11,791 bases of DNA from Candidatus Krumholzibacteriia bacterium (lineage in GTDB: Bacteria > Krumholzibacteriota > Krumholzibacteriia > LZORAL124-64-63), in the NCBI GenBank assembly GCA_016744275.1, contig JADGEP010000081.1, positions 1-11,791 of the forward strand, in the 5' to 3' direction. Under the pieces are notes generated by a model, which saw only the letters and a program-made list of their open reading frames with translations, ran no database searches and had not been told where the DNA came from. Shown here piece after piece: positions 1-7,769 of the stretch (its first letter is position 1; each line of letters begins with the position of its first letter). The position numbers and the translations under genes are program-made.

Positions 1-879
1 GGGCCGATCGCCTTGGGCGAACAGGTAAGCCGTATGAGCGGTGCCTTTGTTGGTGATCTCGACGGCCCGGATGGAACCGGTGCGCACGAGGGCGCCGTCT
101 TTCCAAACCTCTTCGTAGAGGACGCGATATGTATCGCCCTGGCGCAGGTCACGCTTGAAGTCGATATCCCAGCCCATGATGTCGTTCATCTTGGGAGCCA
201 ACGAAAGTGGCGCGTCGATTTTTTGCAGGCTGGCGTAGAGGCTGCTGTTGATGGTGCCGCAGATGCCTTTGAGCTGGCGCTGAACCGGGTAGGTGCCATC
301 GTGCCGGGTGTAGGTGTCGCCTTCGCGCATCCAGGTCACATGGCTCTCTTCATCCAGGTCATAGCCCAACGACTTGAGGCCGCCATCAGGCGTGATGAGG
401 ATGCGGAACAATTCACCGGTTTTCACTTTGCGCAGGTCGCGGAATTCCTTGGTGCCTTCGACCATGGTCATGATGTCTTCGTGGGCGATGCCGCGGGCGG
501 CGAGGGCTTCGTAAAAGGTTTGACCCCGGCCAATATTCATTTCCACCGGGCCAGAACCGGGACCAAATACCGGGCCCAGTTCACCTGTGGCCAAATAGGC
601 TTCGGTCGGGTGCATGAGACTTCCCCGCAAGAGGCTGGCGCGAGACAATTCCAGGTCCCCAACCTGTGACAAGTCCTGGGTGGTCGCGTATTCAGCGGGG
701 CCACCGCGACCGTTCTCCCGGTCCACGGGATCGGCCTTAGGTGTCAATACCGAGACTCCCCAAACCATCAGGGCCAAGCCGCAGACAGCCACGACCGGCA
801 GTCCCCAGCGCGAGACGCTGAACCGGGGGCGGTTCTTGCTTGTGGGGATCTGTTCTGGAGTGTTCAGGGGGGCACTCAT
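1..879 (-). CDS. OapA/M23-type murein endopeptidase-like protein, N-terminal part (3' end outside window)
   Basis: 293 codons are visible; the gene runs off the window at base 1. Residues 20-46 hold a basic patch (RFSVSRW) and one hydrophobic segment, so the protein is probably a periplasmic protein with an N-terminal membrane anchor. Residues ~115-180 resemble the OapA/LysM-like domain of MepM/Csd3-type peptidases. Residues ~205-285 match the second non-catalytic domain of that family, with the typical GTINSSLYASL and GWDIDFKRDLRQGD stretches. In the family these domains precede a Zn-dependent M23 (LytM) domain cleaving peptidoglycan cross-links; that domain would lie outside the window, so catalytic activity is inferred. 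Start: ATG at 879 is preferred. In-frame ATGs at 915 and 912 would sit almost on a TATCAT candidate -10 (931-936, minus strand). No clear ribosome-binding site favours any of them. The gene is divergent from the FG-GAP gene. Confidence 0.8.
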   Translation of the reverse strand, partial: MSAPLNTPEQIPTSKNRPRFSVSRWGLPVVAVCGLALMVWGVSVLTPKADPVDRENGRGGPAEYATTQDLSQVGDLELSRASLLRGSLMHPTEAYLATGELGPVFGPGSGPVEMNIGRGQTFYEALAARGIAHEDIMTMVEGTKEFRDLRKVKTGELFRILITPDGGLKSLGYDLDEESHVTWMREGDTYTRHDGTYPVQRQLKGICGTINSSLYASLQKIDAPLSLAPKMNDIMGWDIDFKRDLRQGDTYRVLYEEVWKDGALVRTGSIRAVEITNKGTAHTAYLFAQGDRP

Positions 880-1061
880 TCTTTCGGTCTTTGGTTCGAC
901 GCGGGGGAGCATCATTCTACCCGCCCAAAAATGATACAGATAGCGGTGCTCAGGCAAGGGCTAATTGGTGTGATATTGTGAGATGTCACTGTCGCCCGAC
1001 CCCAGCTCCGTGGTATCATGATCAAGACCATGACGTGAAATATTGCGGTTTGCCCGATGGC

Positions 1062-1083
1062 TGAACTATTTTTTGATAGTTCA
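1062..1083. promoter_or_regulatory. 8-bp perfect inverted repeat upstream of the FG-GAP gene
   Basis: TGAACTAT (1062-1069) and ATAGTTCA (1076-1083) form a perfect dyad around TTTTTG, 44 bases before the TTG start at 1127. It could be an operator or a 5' UTR hairpin. A weak -35/-10 pair, TTGCGG (1043-1048) and TATTTT (1067-1072) with an 18-base spacer, overlaps it. The rest of the divergent intergenic region (880-1126) shows only a tentative minus-strand -10 at 931-936. Confidence 0.35.
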
Positions 1084-1114
1084 TTATCCAATTCGGGGCA
1101 TTCCGATTCTTTTC

Positions 1115-1120
1115 GGAGGT
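1115..1120 (+). promoter_or_regulatory. Shine-Dalgarno GGAGGT that fixes a TTG start
   Basis: A full GGAGGT lies 6 bases before TTG at 1127. The open frame extends upstream to a TTG at 1043, but only the 1127 start places an ordinary signal peptide at the N-terminus and has a ribosome-binding site at the right distance. Confidence 0.8.
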
Positions 1121-1126
1121 ATAACG

Positions 1127-3181
1127 TTGTCTGGACCGACCTGTTGCAACTCACGTGCCGGATTCTTGCTTTTAGTCCTGCCAACGGTCCTGATGGCCCT
1201 TGTGGTTCCCGCTTGGGGGCAGGGCTCCTGGTACGATCCGGCCGGCGTGGCGGACGACTTTTTTGGCTACGCGATGACCGAATTGGAAGATATCAACGGT
1301 GACGACGCCGACGAGTTCCTCGTTGGTATAGCAGGCAAGGATCTGACCTTCGAAGCGGGCCAGGTCTATTTGTGGTTTGGCGGCGCCTCGGTGTTGCGGG
1401 CACCGGATCGAATCTGGAACGGCACTTCTCCCGAGATGTTCGGCGCCGCGCTGGCCAACATCGGCGACGTCAACAGTGACGGCAAGGCGGACTGGGCCGT
1501 AGGGGCCCCTGAATCCAACGCCGGCGGCACGGGCAGTGGCCGGGTCTGCATCTTTTATGGGGGCGCCGATCCTTCGACTACGCCGGATCGAGTGATCACT
1601 GGCGCCACCGGTGGCCACAAATTTGGCTACTCCATTTCCGCGGCTGGCGACTTTGACGGAGATGGCCACGACGATTTTATCGTAGGGGCGCCCATGGCCA
1701 ATATCGGCCGTGGATTCACCGGTGCAGCCTACGTGATCTACGGCGGACCTGGGGGGCCGAGCACCGACCTGGCGGACGCCACGGCATTCAGTGGCGAAAT
1801 TGCCGAAGACCGGTTCGGCTGGTCCGTTTCCGATGCGGGCAATTTTCTGGGTGGCAATGAAGACTGTGTCGCCGTAGGGGCACCCTTGGCCAATACCCAC
1901 GGCGGCACCGATGCCGGAGCCGTCTACGTCTTTGAAGGCAAAACCCTAGGCGCTGCGCCCGACACCACCATCGATTTTGTGACCGGTATTGGCACGACGT
2001 CTGAACCGTTCAGCCAGTTCGGTTTTTCGGTCCGCGGCGTGGGCCGGTTGGACAATGACGGCTATGACGATTTGGCGGTGGGCGCACCGTACAGCAATGC
2101 GGCGGGGACTGCGGCCGGACGCGTGGAAATCTTTTACGGCGACCCCAACCCTTCGGTGAATGCCGCTCGCGCCATCAATGGCCAGACCGCTACCGACAAC
2201 TGTGGCTTCTCTCTGGATCGGGCCGGTGACATCGCAGGTTCGGGTGCGGACGACGTCCTGATCGGGGCCCCATTCCGCAACACCCCCGCCACGGACTCGG
2301 GCAAGGCGTACATTTATGAAGGCGGGTCGAGCGCCACGTCGGCCAGCAGCCTGAACCTGCTTTCCAGCGGGGCATCCAGCCCATCCGGCGAAAATTTTGG
2401 TTGGGCTGTGGCTTCAGCCGGTGATTTTGACGGCGATGGCCTGCCCGACTACGCCGTGTCGGCGCCCATTGGCCGCAATGCCGAAACCAATGCCGCTTCG
2501 GGCGTGGTGACCCTCTTTCACAGTTCTGCTGGCCCGGTCGCTGCGCTTGTCAACGATTGGCAGACCCAGTGGACCGCTGAAAACCAAGTGGACCTGGCCT
2601 TCAGTTTCTCGTTGCCTGCCGACCGTTTTGTGGACCTTCAGTTGACCCGTCAGCTGCACGACGAGGCGGGAATGTTGCGGGCCGAAGAATTGATCTGGTC
2701 GGGACCGGCGGTGCTGGAGGACAACGGATCATCCGCGACGATGATGCGCCAAGGCCGAGGGTTTGGCTACCGGGACAACCCGGTTGCGGCGGTGGAAACT
2801 GGCCTGGAAATCCGCTACGGCCTGGTTGCAATGACCGACAACGGTGAATACCTGCGCTTGGTAAATATGGCAGGCCCGGGTGCTCCGCCGCTGGCGATAC
2901 CGGTGGTTCTGGCCATGGCACCAGTCTGGCCCAACCCGGCCAACCCGGCGGTGTCGATACGGTTCCGTGCCGCCAGCAATGAGGTGGCTTTGGTGCAGGT
3001 GCTTGATGTGCGTGGCCGCATCGTGCGCGAATTGCACCAGGCGGCAGGCCTGGGCGATTGGCAGAACATCATTTGGAATGGGTTGACCGACGATGGGCGT
3101 GCCGCGGCTTCGGGCGTCTATCTGATTCGCCTGGCATCCGGCGGAGAATTGCGCACCCAGCGCGTGGTCCTGGCACGATGA
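1127..3181 (+). CDS. Secreted FG-GAP seven-repeat beta-propeller protein with FlgD-like C-terminal domain
   Basis: 684 residues from a TTG start. Residues 1-32 look like a signal peptide (hydrophobic 12-28, then PAWGQG). Seven FG-GAP/integrin-alpha-like repeats start near residues 46, 105, 166, 230, 298, 359 and 424, each with an FG or similar opening and a VGAP-type ending. That is the number of blades in a closed integrin-type propeller. Calcium-loop motifs are clear in repeats 2 (DVNSDG), 3 (DFDGDG), 5 (DNDG) and 7 (DFDGDG). They are degenerate in repeats 4 and 6. A linker or sandwich region (~470-595) leads to a C-terminal module (~600-684) beginning WPNPANP, with LDVRGR and ASGVYLIRL, typical of FlgD-like Ig or type-IX-like sorting domains. 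Likely an extracellular or surface binding protein; the ligand is unknown. The stop overlaps the next gene's ATG by 4 bases. Confidence 0.88.
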   Translation: MSGPTCCNSRAGFLLLVLPTVLMALVVPAWGQGSWYDPAGVADDFFGYAMTELEDINGDDADEFLVGIAGKDLTFEAGQVYLWFGGASVLRAPDRIWNGTSPEMFGAALANIGDVNSDGKADWAVGAPESNAGGTGSGRVCIFYGGADPSTTPDRVITGATGGHKFGYSISAAGDFDGDGHDDFIVGAPMANIGRGFTGAAYVIYGGPGGPSTDLADATAFSGEIAEDRFGWSVSDAGNFLGGNEDCVAVGAPLANTHGGTDAGAVYVFEGKTLGAAPDTTIDFVTGIGTTSEPFSQFGFSVRGVGRLDNDGYDDLAVGAPYSNAAGTAAGRVEIFYGDPNPSVNAARAINGQTATDNCGFSLDRAGDIAGSGADDVLIGAPFRNTPATDSGKAYIYEGGSSATSASSLNLLSSGASSPSGENFGWAVASAGDFDGDGLPDYAVSAPIGRNAETNAASGVVTLFHSSAGPVAALVNDWQTQWTAENQVDLAFSFSLPADRFVDLQLTRQLHDEAGMLRAEELIWSGPAVLEDNGSSATMMRQGRGFGYRDNPVAAVETGLEIRYGLVAMTDNGEYLRLVNMAGPGAPPLAIPVVLAMAPVWPNPANPAVSIRFRAASNEVALVQVLDVRGRIVRELHQAAGLGDWQNIIWNGLTDDGRAAASGVYLIRLASGGELRTQRVVLAR

Positions 3182-4143
3182 ACCTGGATCGGGTCGAACT
3201 TCACACCCACTTGGAAGGATCAGTCACCCCGGGGCGGCTGATCCTTCTTTCCGAAAAACATGGCCAACCGCAATTGCCGGCAGCCTGCCTGAGCTCCGAC
3301 GGCAAGACCTTCGCCTTTGAGGGCTTTGGCGGCTTTCTGGATTTGTATAAAACCGCCACGACCGTGATGCGTGACCCCTCCGATTTTCACGCCATGGCTT
3401 TGGACCTGGGCCAGCAGTTGGCTGACGACAGGGTCGGTTATGCCGAAGTCTCTGTCTCGTACGGCGTGCTTCTTTTGCGAGGGTTGGACCCATTGCCGGT
3501 GCAATCGGCGTTGCACGAAGCAGCTGCCGAGGTGCACGAAAATCTGGGCGTCAAGATGCGCTGGTTGCCCGACGCGGTGCGCCAGATGGACAAAAAGTGG
3601 GCTTGGCGGGCCTGGGAAAAAGCGGGCACGGCCGGGCGTGGTCTGGGTGTGGTCGGCTTTGGCCTGGGTGGTGATGAGGCGGCTGGCCCGGCGCGAAAAT
3701 TTGCGAGCCTCTTTGCCGAAGTGAAGGCCGAAGGATTGGGCGTTTCGATTCACGCCGGCGAACTGGCTGCCATGGGCCCCCGAGCGCGGGCCTCGGTGCG
3801 CGAGGCGATCGAAGAATGCGGCGCTGATCGCATCGGCCATGGTTTGGCCGCAGCCACGGATCCGCTGTTGCTGGCGACGCTGGCGGCGCGCAACGTTTTT
3901 GTGGAGTTGTGCCCAGGGTCAAACCTGTTGACTGGTGGCGTGAAAACCTACGCTGATTTCCCCCTGCAGGCCTTTCTGGAAGCCGGTGTTCCGTGCGCCT
4001 TGAATACCGATGACCGCACCATGTTTGATCTCACTCTGGACCGCCAGTACGAACAGGCCCACGATTTGCTGGGCCTGACAAAGAGTGCGGCTGCGGCCAT
4101 GCAAGAGGCCGCAGCCGCGGCTGCTTTTGATAAGGTTGTCTGA
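3178..4143 (+). CDS. Adenosine deaminase family metal-dependent deaminase
   Basis: 321 residues, near the usual 330-350 of the family. Predicted cytosolic: no signal peptide. Family motifs are all present in order: the metal-binding HTH of ELHTHLEGS (H9, H11), SIHAGE (H192 and catalytic E195), DRIGHG (H221), ELCPGSNLLTG (~243-253) and LNTDD (D278, D279). This supports hydrolytic deamination of adenosine or a related 6-aminopurine nucleoside; aminofutalosine or another adenine derivative cannot be excluded. Odd points: the usual Asp of the GxDLxGxE-type motif is replaced (FGLGGDE, ~161-167), and the usual Pro after NTDD is Arg280. The start is the ATG overlapping the FG-GAP stop (ATGA), without a clear ribosome-binding site, suggesting translational coupling. 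The frame is open for 40 codons upstream, but that stretch lies inside the FG-GAP gene and lacks family similarity. No convincing terminator separates it from convergent metG. Confidence 0.88.
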   Translation: MNLDRVELHTHLEGSVTPGRLILLSEKHGQPQLPAACLSSDGKTFAFEGFGGFLDLYKTATTVMRDPSDFHAMALDLGQQLADDRVGYAEVSVSYGVLLLRGLDPLPVQSALHEAAAEVHENLGVKMRWLPDAVRQMDKKWAWRAWEKAGTAGRGLGVVGFGLGGDEAAGPARKFASLFAEVKAEGLGVSIHAGELAAMGPRARASVREAIEECGADRIGHGLAAATDPLLLATLAARNVFVELCPGSNLLTGGVKTYADFPLQAFLEAGVPCALNTDDRTMFDLTLDRQYEQAHDLLGLTKSAAAAMQEAAAAAAFDKVV

Positions 4144-4188
4144 GAGCCAACTACGGGCTGCTCCTATTGGCGAAGACTCAAGCGAAAA

Positions 4189-5895
4189 TCAATCGCCGTC
4201 CACCATCCCCTGCAAACGCTCGATCTCCGGCTGAATCATTTCATCATCGAAGCGTGGAAACAGAATCTCGGGTTTACCCAAGGGGCGACCAGTAGGAATA
4301 TTCTGCTGGCCTTCAGCCCACCCGCCTTGCCACAGGTCTGTCTCCATGCCCAACCACGACCACAGTTTCTCCATGCCAAAGGGCACAACCGGGGCGAGCA
4401 TCAGACACAACTGGCGCAGGATCTGAATGATCACACCCAGGCTTTGGCCACACCGCTCCAGGTCCGTTTTGCGGCTCTTGAACGGCGCCGATTCGTCGAA
4501 GTACCGGTTGCCGACCTGACCGGCGTGGAAAGCTGTTTCCAGAGCGGCCTTGATTTCAAATTTCGCCAAATGCCCCGACCACTTTTCCAGATCGGCAGCG
4601 ACTTCCGCCAGGGCGTCGCGGTCCAGATCTGTCAGATTTTCTTCCGACCACTCGGGCACTTGCCCATCGAAATATTTGTGGATGAAAGTGAATACGCGGT
4701 TGATCAGGTTGCCAAAATTATTGCCCAGTTCGTTGTTGTTGCGAGCCTGGAATCCCTCCCAGGTGAAGTTCATGTCGCGGGTCTCGGGAAGGTTGCGGGC
4801 CAGGGTGTAGCGCAGCGGGTCGGCCTCGAATTTTTCCAGATATTCGGGCAGCCACACGGCAAAACCTTTGCTTGTCGACAACTTCTGGCCTTCCAGATTC
4901 AGGAACTCGTTGGCCGGCACATTGTCCGGCAATACGTAGTCTTCACTGTGGGCCATGATCACTGCGGGGAACATCATGGCGTGGAAAAAGATGTTGTCCT
5001 TGCCGATGAAATGGATCAGGCGGGTTTCGTCGTTCTGCCACCAGGTGCGCCACGCTTCGGCGTCGCCCTGAGCCTGGGCCCACTCGCGAGTGGCGCTGAC
5101 ATAGCCGATGGGCGCATCGAACCACACGTAGAAAACCTTGCCTTCGTGATCGTCCAAGGGCACCGGCACACCCCAGGCCAGGTCGCGAGTCACGGCGCGG
5201 TCTTGCAACCCGGCGTCAAAATAGCCCCGGCAATACTGCTTCACGTTGTCTTTCCACTCGGGATGGCTGTCGATAAAAGCGCTCAGTTTGTCCTGCCAAT
5301 CACCCATGGGCAAAAACCAGTGGGTGGTTGGGCGCAATTCGAGAGCACTGTTGTCCAGCACGCTGCGCGGGTTGAGCAATTCGGTCGGATTGTAGGTGGC
5401 GGTGCAGTTTTCGCACTCGTCGCCGCGGGCGTTTTCATCGCCGCAAACGGGGCAGGTTCCCTCGATGTAACGGTCAGCCAGAAAGCGTTCCTGGCTCGGG
5501 CTGTAGAACTGATCTGTGGTCTTTTGCTTGAACAGGCCCTGAGCGTGCATGTCGGCAAAAAACGCTTGGCTGGTTTCGGTGTGGATCTCGCGGCTGGTCT
5601 GGCTGAAGTTGTCGAAACTCATGCCAAAATCCTGAAAGCTTTTGCTGATCGAGGCGTAGTTGCGATCGACCAGTTCTTTGGGCGTGATGCCCAGCTTCTC
5701 AGCCGTCAAAGTGATGGGCACTCCATATTCATCGGACCCGCAGATATAGAGCACCTCTTCGCCGATCATCCGCAAATACCGCACGTAAATATCGGCTGGC
5801 AAATACGCTCCCGCCAAATGTCCCAGATGAATTTCCCCATTGGCATAAGGCAAAGCGCTGGTCACCAATGTCCGTTTGAATTTGCCGTCACTCAC
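4189..5895 (-). CDS. metG: Methionyl-tRNA synthetase
   Basis: 568 residues. Class I aminoacyl-tRNA synthetase that charges tRNA-Met in the cytosol. The HIGH signature appears as HLGH (residues 23-26) after ALPYANGEI. The ICGSDEYG stretch, typical of MetRS, is at 51-58. A four-cysteine zinc knuckle (C148, C151, C161, C164) lies in the connective domain. FIGKDNIFFHAMMFPA is at 296-311. The KMSKS loop is KLSTS (338-342). The alpha-helical anticodon-binding domain follows. The protein ends at about 568 residues without the Trbp111/EMAP-like C-terminal tRNA-binding domain of longer MetRS forms. Start is GTG at 5895 with GAGG 7 bases upstream (5903-5906). The 145-bp nested inverted-repeat element lies 50 bases upstream and could form part of its leader. 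A 529-codon open frame on the opposite strand is an antisense shadow. Confidence 0.97.
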   Translation of the reverse strand: MSDGKFKRTLVTSALPYANGEIHLGHLAGAYLPADIYVRYLRMIGEEVLYICGSDEYGVPITLTAEKLGITPKELVDRNYASISKSFQDFGMSFDNFSQTSREIHTETSQAFFADMHAQGLFKQKTTDQFYSPSQERFLADRYIEGTCPVCGDENARGDECENCTATYNPTELLNPRSVLDNSALELRPTTHWFLPMGDWQDKLSAFIDSHPEWKDNVKQYCRGYFDAGLQDRAVTRDLAWGVPVPLDDHEGKVFYVWFDAPIGYVSATREWAQAQGDAEAWRTWWQNDETRLIHFIGKDNIFFHAMMFPAVIMAHSEDYVLPDNVPANEFLNLEGQKLSTSKGFAVWLPEYLEKFEADPLRYTLARNLPETRDMNFTWEGFQARNNNELGNNFGNLINRVFTFIHKYFDGQVPEWSEENLTDLDRDALAEVAADLEKWSGHLAKFEIKAALETAFHAGQVGNRYFDESAPFKSRKTDLERCGQSLGVIIQILRQLCLMLAPVVPFGMEKLWSWLGMETDLWQGGWAEGQQNIPTGRPLGKPEILFPRFDDEMIQPEIERLQGMVDGD

Positions 5896-5945
5896 AATCC
5901 CGCCTCACAAGACTAAGCCCAGTCGATTCCAGAATTTGAAGAATC

Positions 5946-6090
5946 TGTCTTCATCATGTGCAGCGGTGTCGCGGGGGAGTCACGCAGGTCTCGCAGCCAG
6001 GATGGCGAAGAGACCGAAGTGCCGAGTCGTCTGGCCACAGGACGTGGCCAGACGACGCCCCCCGGGGCACCGCTGCACATGATGAAGACA
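5946..6090. repeat. 145-bp element with 23-bp perfect terminal inverted repeats and two inner hairpins
   Basis: The left arm 5946-5968 and right arm 6068-6090 are perfect reverse complements over 23 bases. Pairing continues imperfectly inward (G-run 5973-5977 with C-run 6059-6063; GTC 5979-5981 with GAC 6054-6056). Inside are two further hairpins. One is GGTCTC (5987-5992) with GAGACC (6010-6015), having a GCC/GGC pair nested within and CAC/GTG outside. The other is a perfect 13-bp stem, 6026-6038 with 6044-6056, and a 5-base loop. The whole could fold as a long stem carrying two side hairpins. It sits between the peptidase stop and metG on one strand, without a T-tract. It may be a MITE/REP-like repeat, a structured leader or an mRNA-stabilising element. 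No open frame is contained. Confidence 0.85.
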
Positions 6091-6104
6091 AAGACTAAAA
6101 GAAT

Positions 6105-7769
6105 CTAAATCAACTGGTCCGAAGGGGGCAAGGCGGTTTTCCCGTAAACATGGGTGTCCAGCCAGACATCGCAGTCGACTCCGGTGACCTTGAGGATGGT
6201 TTCGAGCAGAAACTCGCGGGTCAGCCCCCCGCGGTCACGGTCGGTATAGAGTTGGCGCATGACCTCATCCAAGGGCCGGATCGAGCCCGTGGCGCGGGCC
6301 AGCATTTCATCCAGGGCCATGCAGGCGTTGGCGCCGCCGGCGTACCCAAAGCGGACCTGTTCGGCATTGGCCATGACTTCGGAGGCGGCTTCGGCGACAG
6401 ACATCCGGCCCAGCAGCGCGTTGTTGGCGTAGTCGCGCTCCAGGCGGGCTGCCAGAACACCGCGGGCGTGTTCGGGCGACCAGATGCCTGCAGTGACGAG
6501 CATGCGTGAGGCGTACCAGGACGTGGCCCCTTCGGTGAACCACAGCATTTGCGGGTCCGTTTGGGGGATGGCCTCGCCCAACCAGCCGTGGAACATTTCG
6601 TGGGCGATGACGCTGGCGGCTTGTTCTTCGAGCATGCCCCAGGTTGTTTCGGGGTCCAGCATCACCAATACCGAACTGCCGGTGTGCACGCCGTAGACAT
6701 CAAACCCCTGTTCGGATGTCACTTCATTGGCTGCCATCAGCACGGTGATCTGGTCGGTGGGGGAATTGCCGAAAAAGCCCATTTCAGTGCGGGCAATGCG
6801 CCGCACCAATTCCAGGGCCGCCTCGTCGGCGAAGAGCCAGGTGCGGTCGGTGGCGTATTGAATCACCGTGTCGCGGGCCCGGCTTTCCAGGGAGCGGATA
6901 TTGCCGCATATGATCAGCGAATTGTTGAGATCTGCCATGTCCCGTGGGTGGTATAGCAGATTGGACGGCACCGAGGCCGCCGTTTCCAGAGGGTTGGCGG
7001 GCTGGGAAACAGGGCCCAGGTCGGTGCCTGGTTTGAATCCCTGTCCGAGGCCGAGGCTGGCGTCGGAGCTACGACTGGCCAATTGGCGCCGACGTTCGGT
7101 GGCCAAGTCTCGCCCCTTGACCAACGCGGGCCAGGGCACGAGAACTGGCAAACCCGAGGGATTGTGCATCGAAACGGTGATGTCCTGCACGGCCATGCCT
7201 ACGGGCTCCAGAAATATCTCAAATCCGGCGGCGCGCAGGCCTCCGGAGACCGGCGTGGAAATGTGCCGCCGGATGTCTTCTTCGCTGCCCTGCACCCTGG
7301 CCAGGTCGATCCGGTAGATGAATCCGGCGCGTTCAACCTGCTGGGTCGCCAAGCGCCAGCCATATTCCGTTTCTTCCACGGCCAGGGCCATGCCCATTTG
7401 GCCGTTGGCATTCAGGGCCCTGCCCGATGGAGCGTGGGGGCGGACGCCGTTGCCGTTGTCGCCAAAAATGCCCGGTGGAAATTCAAGGTCCAGGTATTCC
7501 GGCAGGTGGCCTTCGGCAATCATGGTGATGGTCAGGGTGCCGTGTTCCGCTTCACTCAAGTCGATGTCGTAAGTAAGGTTAACCGGTTCAATGGGCCCCG
7601 GTTGGAGCGCGATGTAAACGGCCGCCAGCAGGGCTGCCAATCCGGTCAGCCGGATTTCTCGCCAGTGGGAGAAATGCCACAAGCGGCCAAACCAGGTGAG
7701 CTCCGGTTCGAACACACCACCGCGCTTGTTCTTGTATTGCTCCAGTGCGGATTGCGGCTTCTTGAGCAT
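6105..7769 (-). CDS. Membrane-anchored M61-like zinc metallopeptidase (gluzincin)
   Basis: 554 residues. A basic N-terminus and one hydrophobic segment (~42-56) suggest a type II anchor with the bulk outside the cytoplasm. The zinc motif HEMFHGW has H390, E391 and H394. The third ligand is probably E413 in WFTEGATSWYA, 19 residues after H394, as in gluzincins of the M1/M61 type. GYAGGANACMALDEML (~475-490) is also in the style of M61. Residues ~65-205 resemble the M61 N-terminal beta domain. The family includes aminopeptidases, often with glycine preference; substrate here is unknown. Start: ATG at 7769 is preferred because the open frame's upstream extension to TTG at 7868 has no signal or family features. 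The ribosome-binding site is weak (AGAAAGA). The TAG stop lies 15 bases before the inverted-repeat element. Confidence 0.8.
   Translation of the reverse strand: MLKKPQSALEQYKNKRGGVFEPELTWFGRLWHFSHWREIRLTGLAALLAAVYIALQPGPIEPVNLTYDIDLSEAEHGTLTITMIAEGHLPEYLDLEFPPGIFGDNGNGVRPHAPSGRALNANGQMGMALAVEETEYGWRLATQQVERAGFIYRIDLARVQGSEEDIRRHISTPVSGGLRAAGFEIFLEPVGMAVQDITVSMHNPSGLPVLVPWPALVKGRDLATERRRQLASRSSDASLGLGQGFKPGTDLGPVSQPANPLETAASVPSNLLYHPRDMADLNNSLIICGNIRSLESRARDTVIQYATDRTWLFADEAALELVRRIARTEMGFFGNSPTDQITVLMAANEVTSEQGFDVYGVHTGSSVLVMLDPETTWGMLEEQAASVIAHEMFHGWLGEAIPQTDPQMLWFTEGATSWYASRMLVTAGIWSPEHARGVLAARLERDYANNALLGRMSVAEAASEVMANAEQVRFGYAGGANACMALDEMLARATGSIRPLDEVMRQLYTDRDRGGLTREFLLETILKVTGVDCDVWLDTHVYGKTALPPSDQLI

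Noticed and set aside
13..669. 218-codon plus-strand frame at the left edge
   Set aside because: The opposite strand carries a recognisable OapA/M23-type protein through the same bases; the plus frame is its shadow.
963..990. CRP-like TGTGA...TCAC pattern in the intergenic region
   Set aside because: Spacing between half-sites does not match the CRP consensus, so it is likely chance.
1043..1126. Upstream extension of the FG-GAP gene to TTG 1043
   Set aside because: It would bury the signal peptide behind 28 residues and has no ribosome-binding site, whereas GGAGGT supports TTG at 1127.
3058..3177. Upstream extension of the deaminase by 40 codons
   Set aside because: This stretch lies within the FG-GAP coding region; the HTH motif is at its normal distance from the ATG at 3178.
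4327..5916. 529-codon open frame on the plus strand opposite metG
   Set aside because: It is fully antisense to a gene with all MetRS motifs; its translation has no domain or signal, and long antisense frames are common in GC-rich genes.
5891..5945. T-box or other known riboswitch before metG
   Set aside because: No specifier loop, T-box consensus or recognised riboswitch core was found; only the inverted-repeat element is structured.
5946..6090. CRISPR repeat or ordinary terminator reading of the inverted-repeat element
   Set aside because: There are no regularly spaced direct repeats, and no T-tract follows the stems on either strand.
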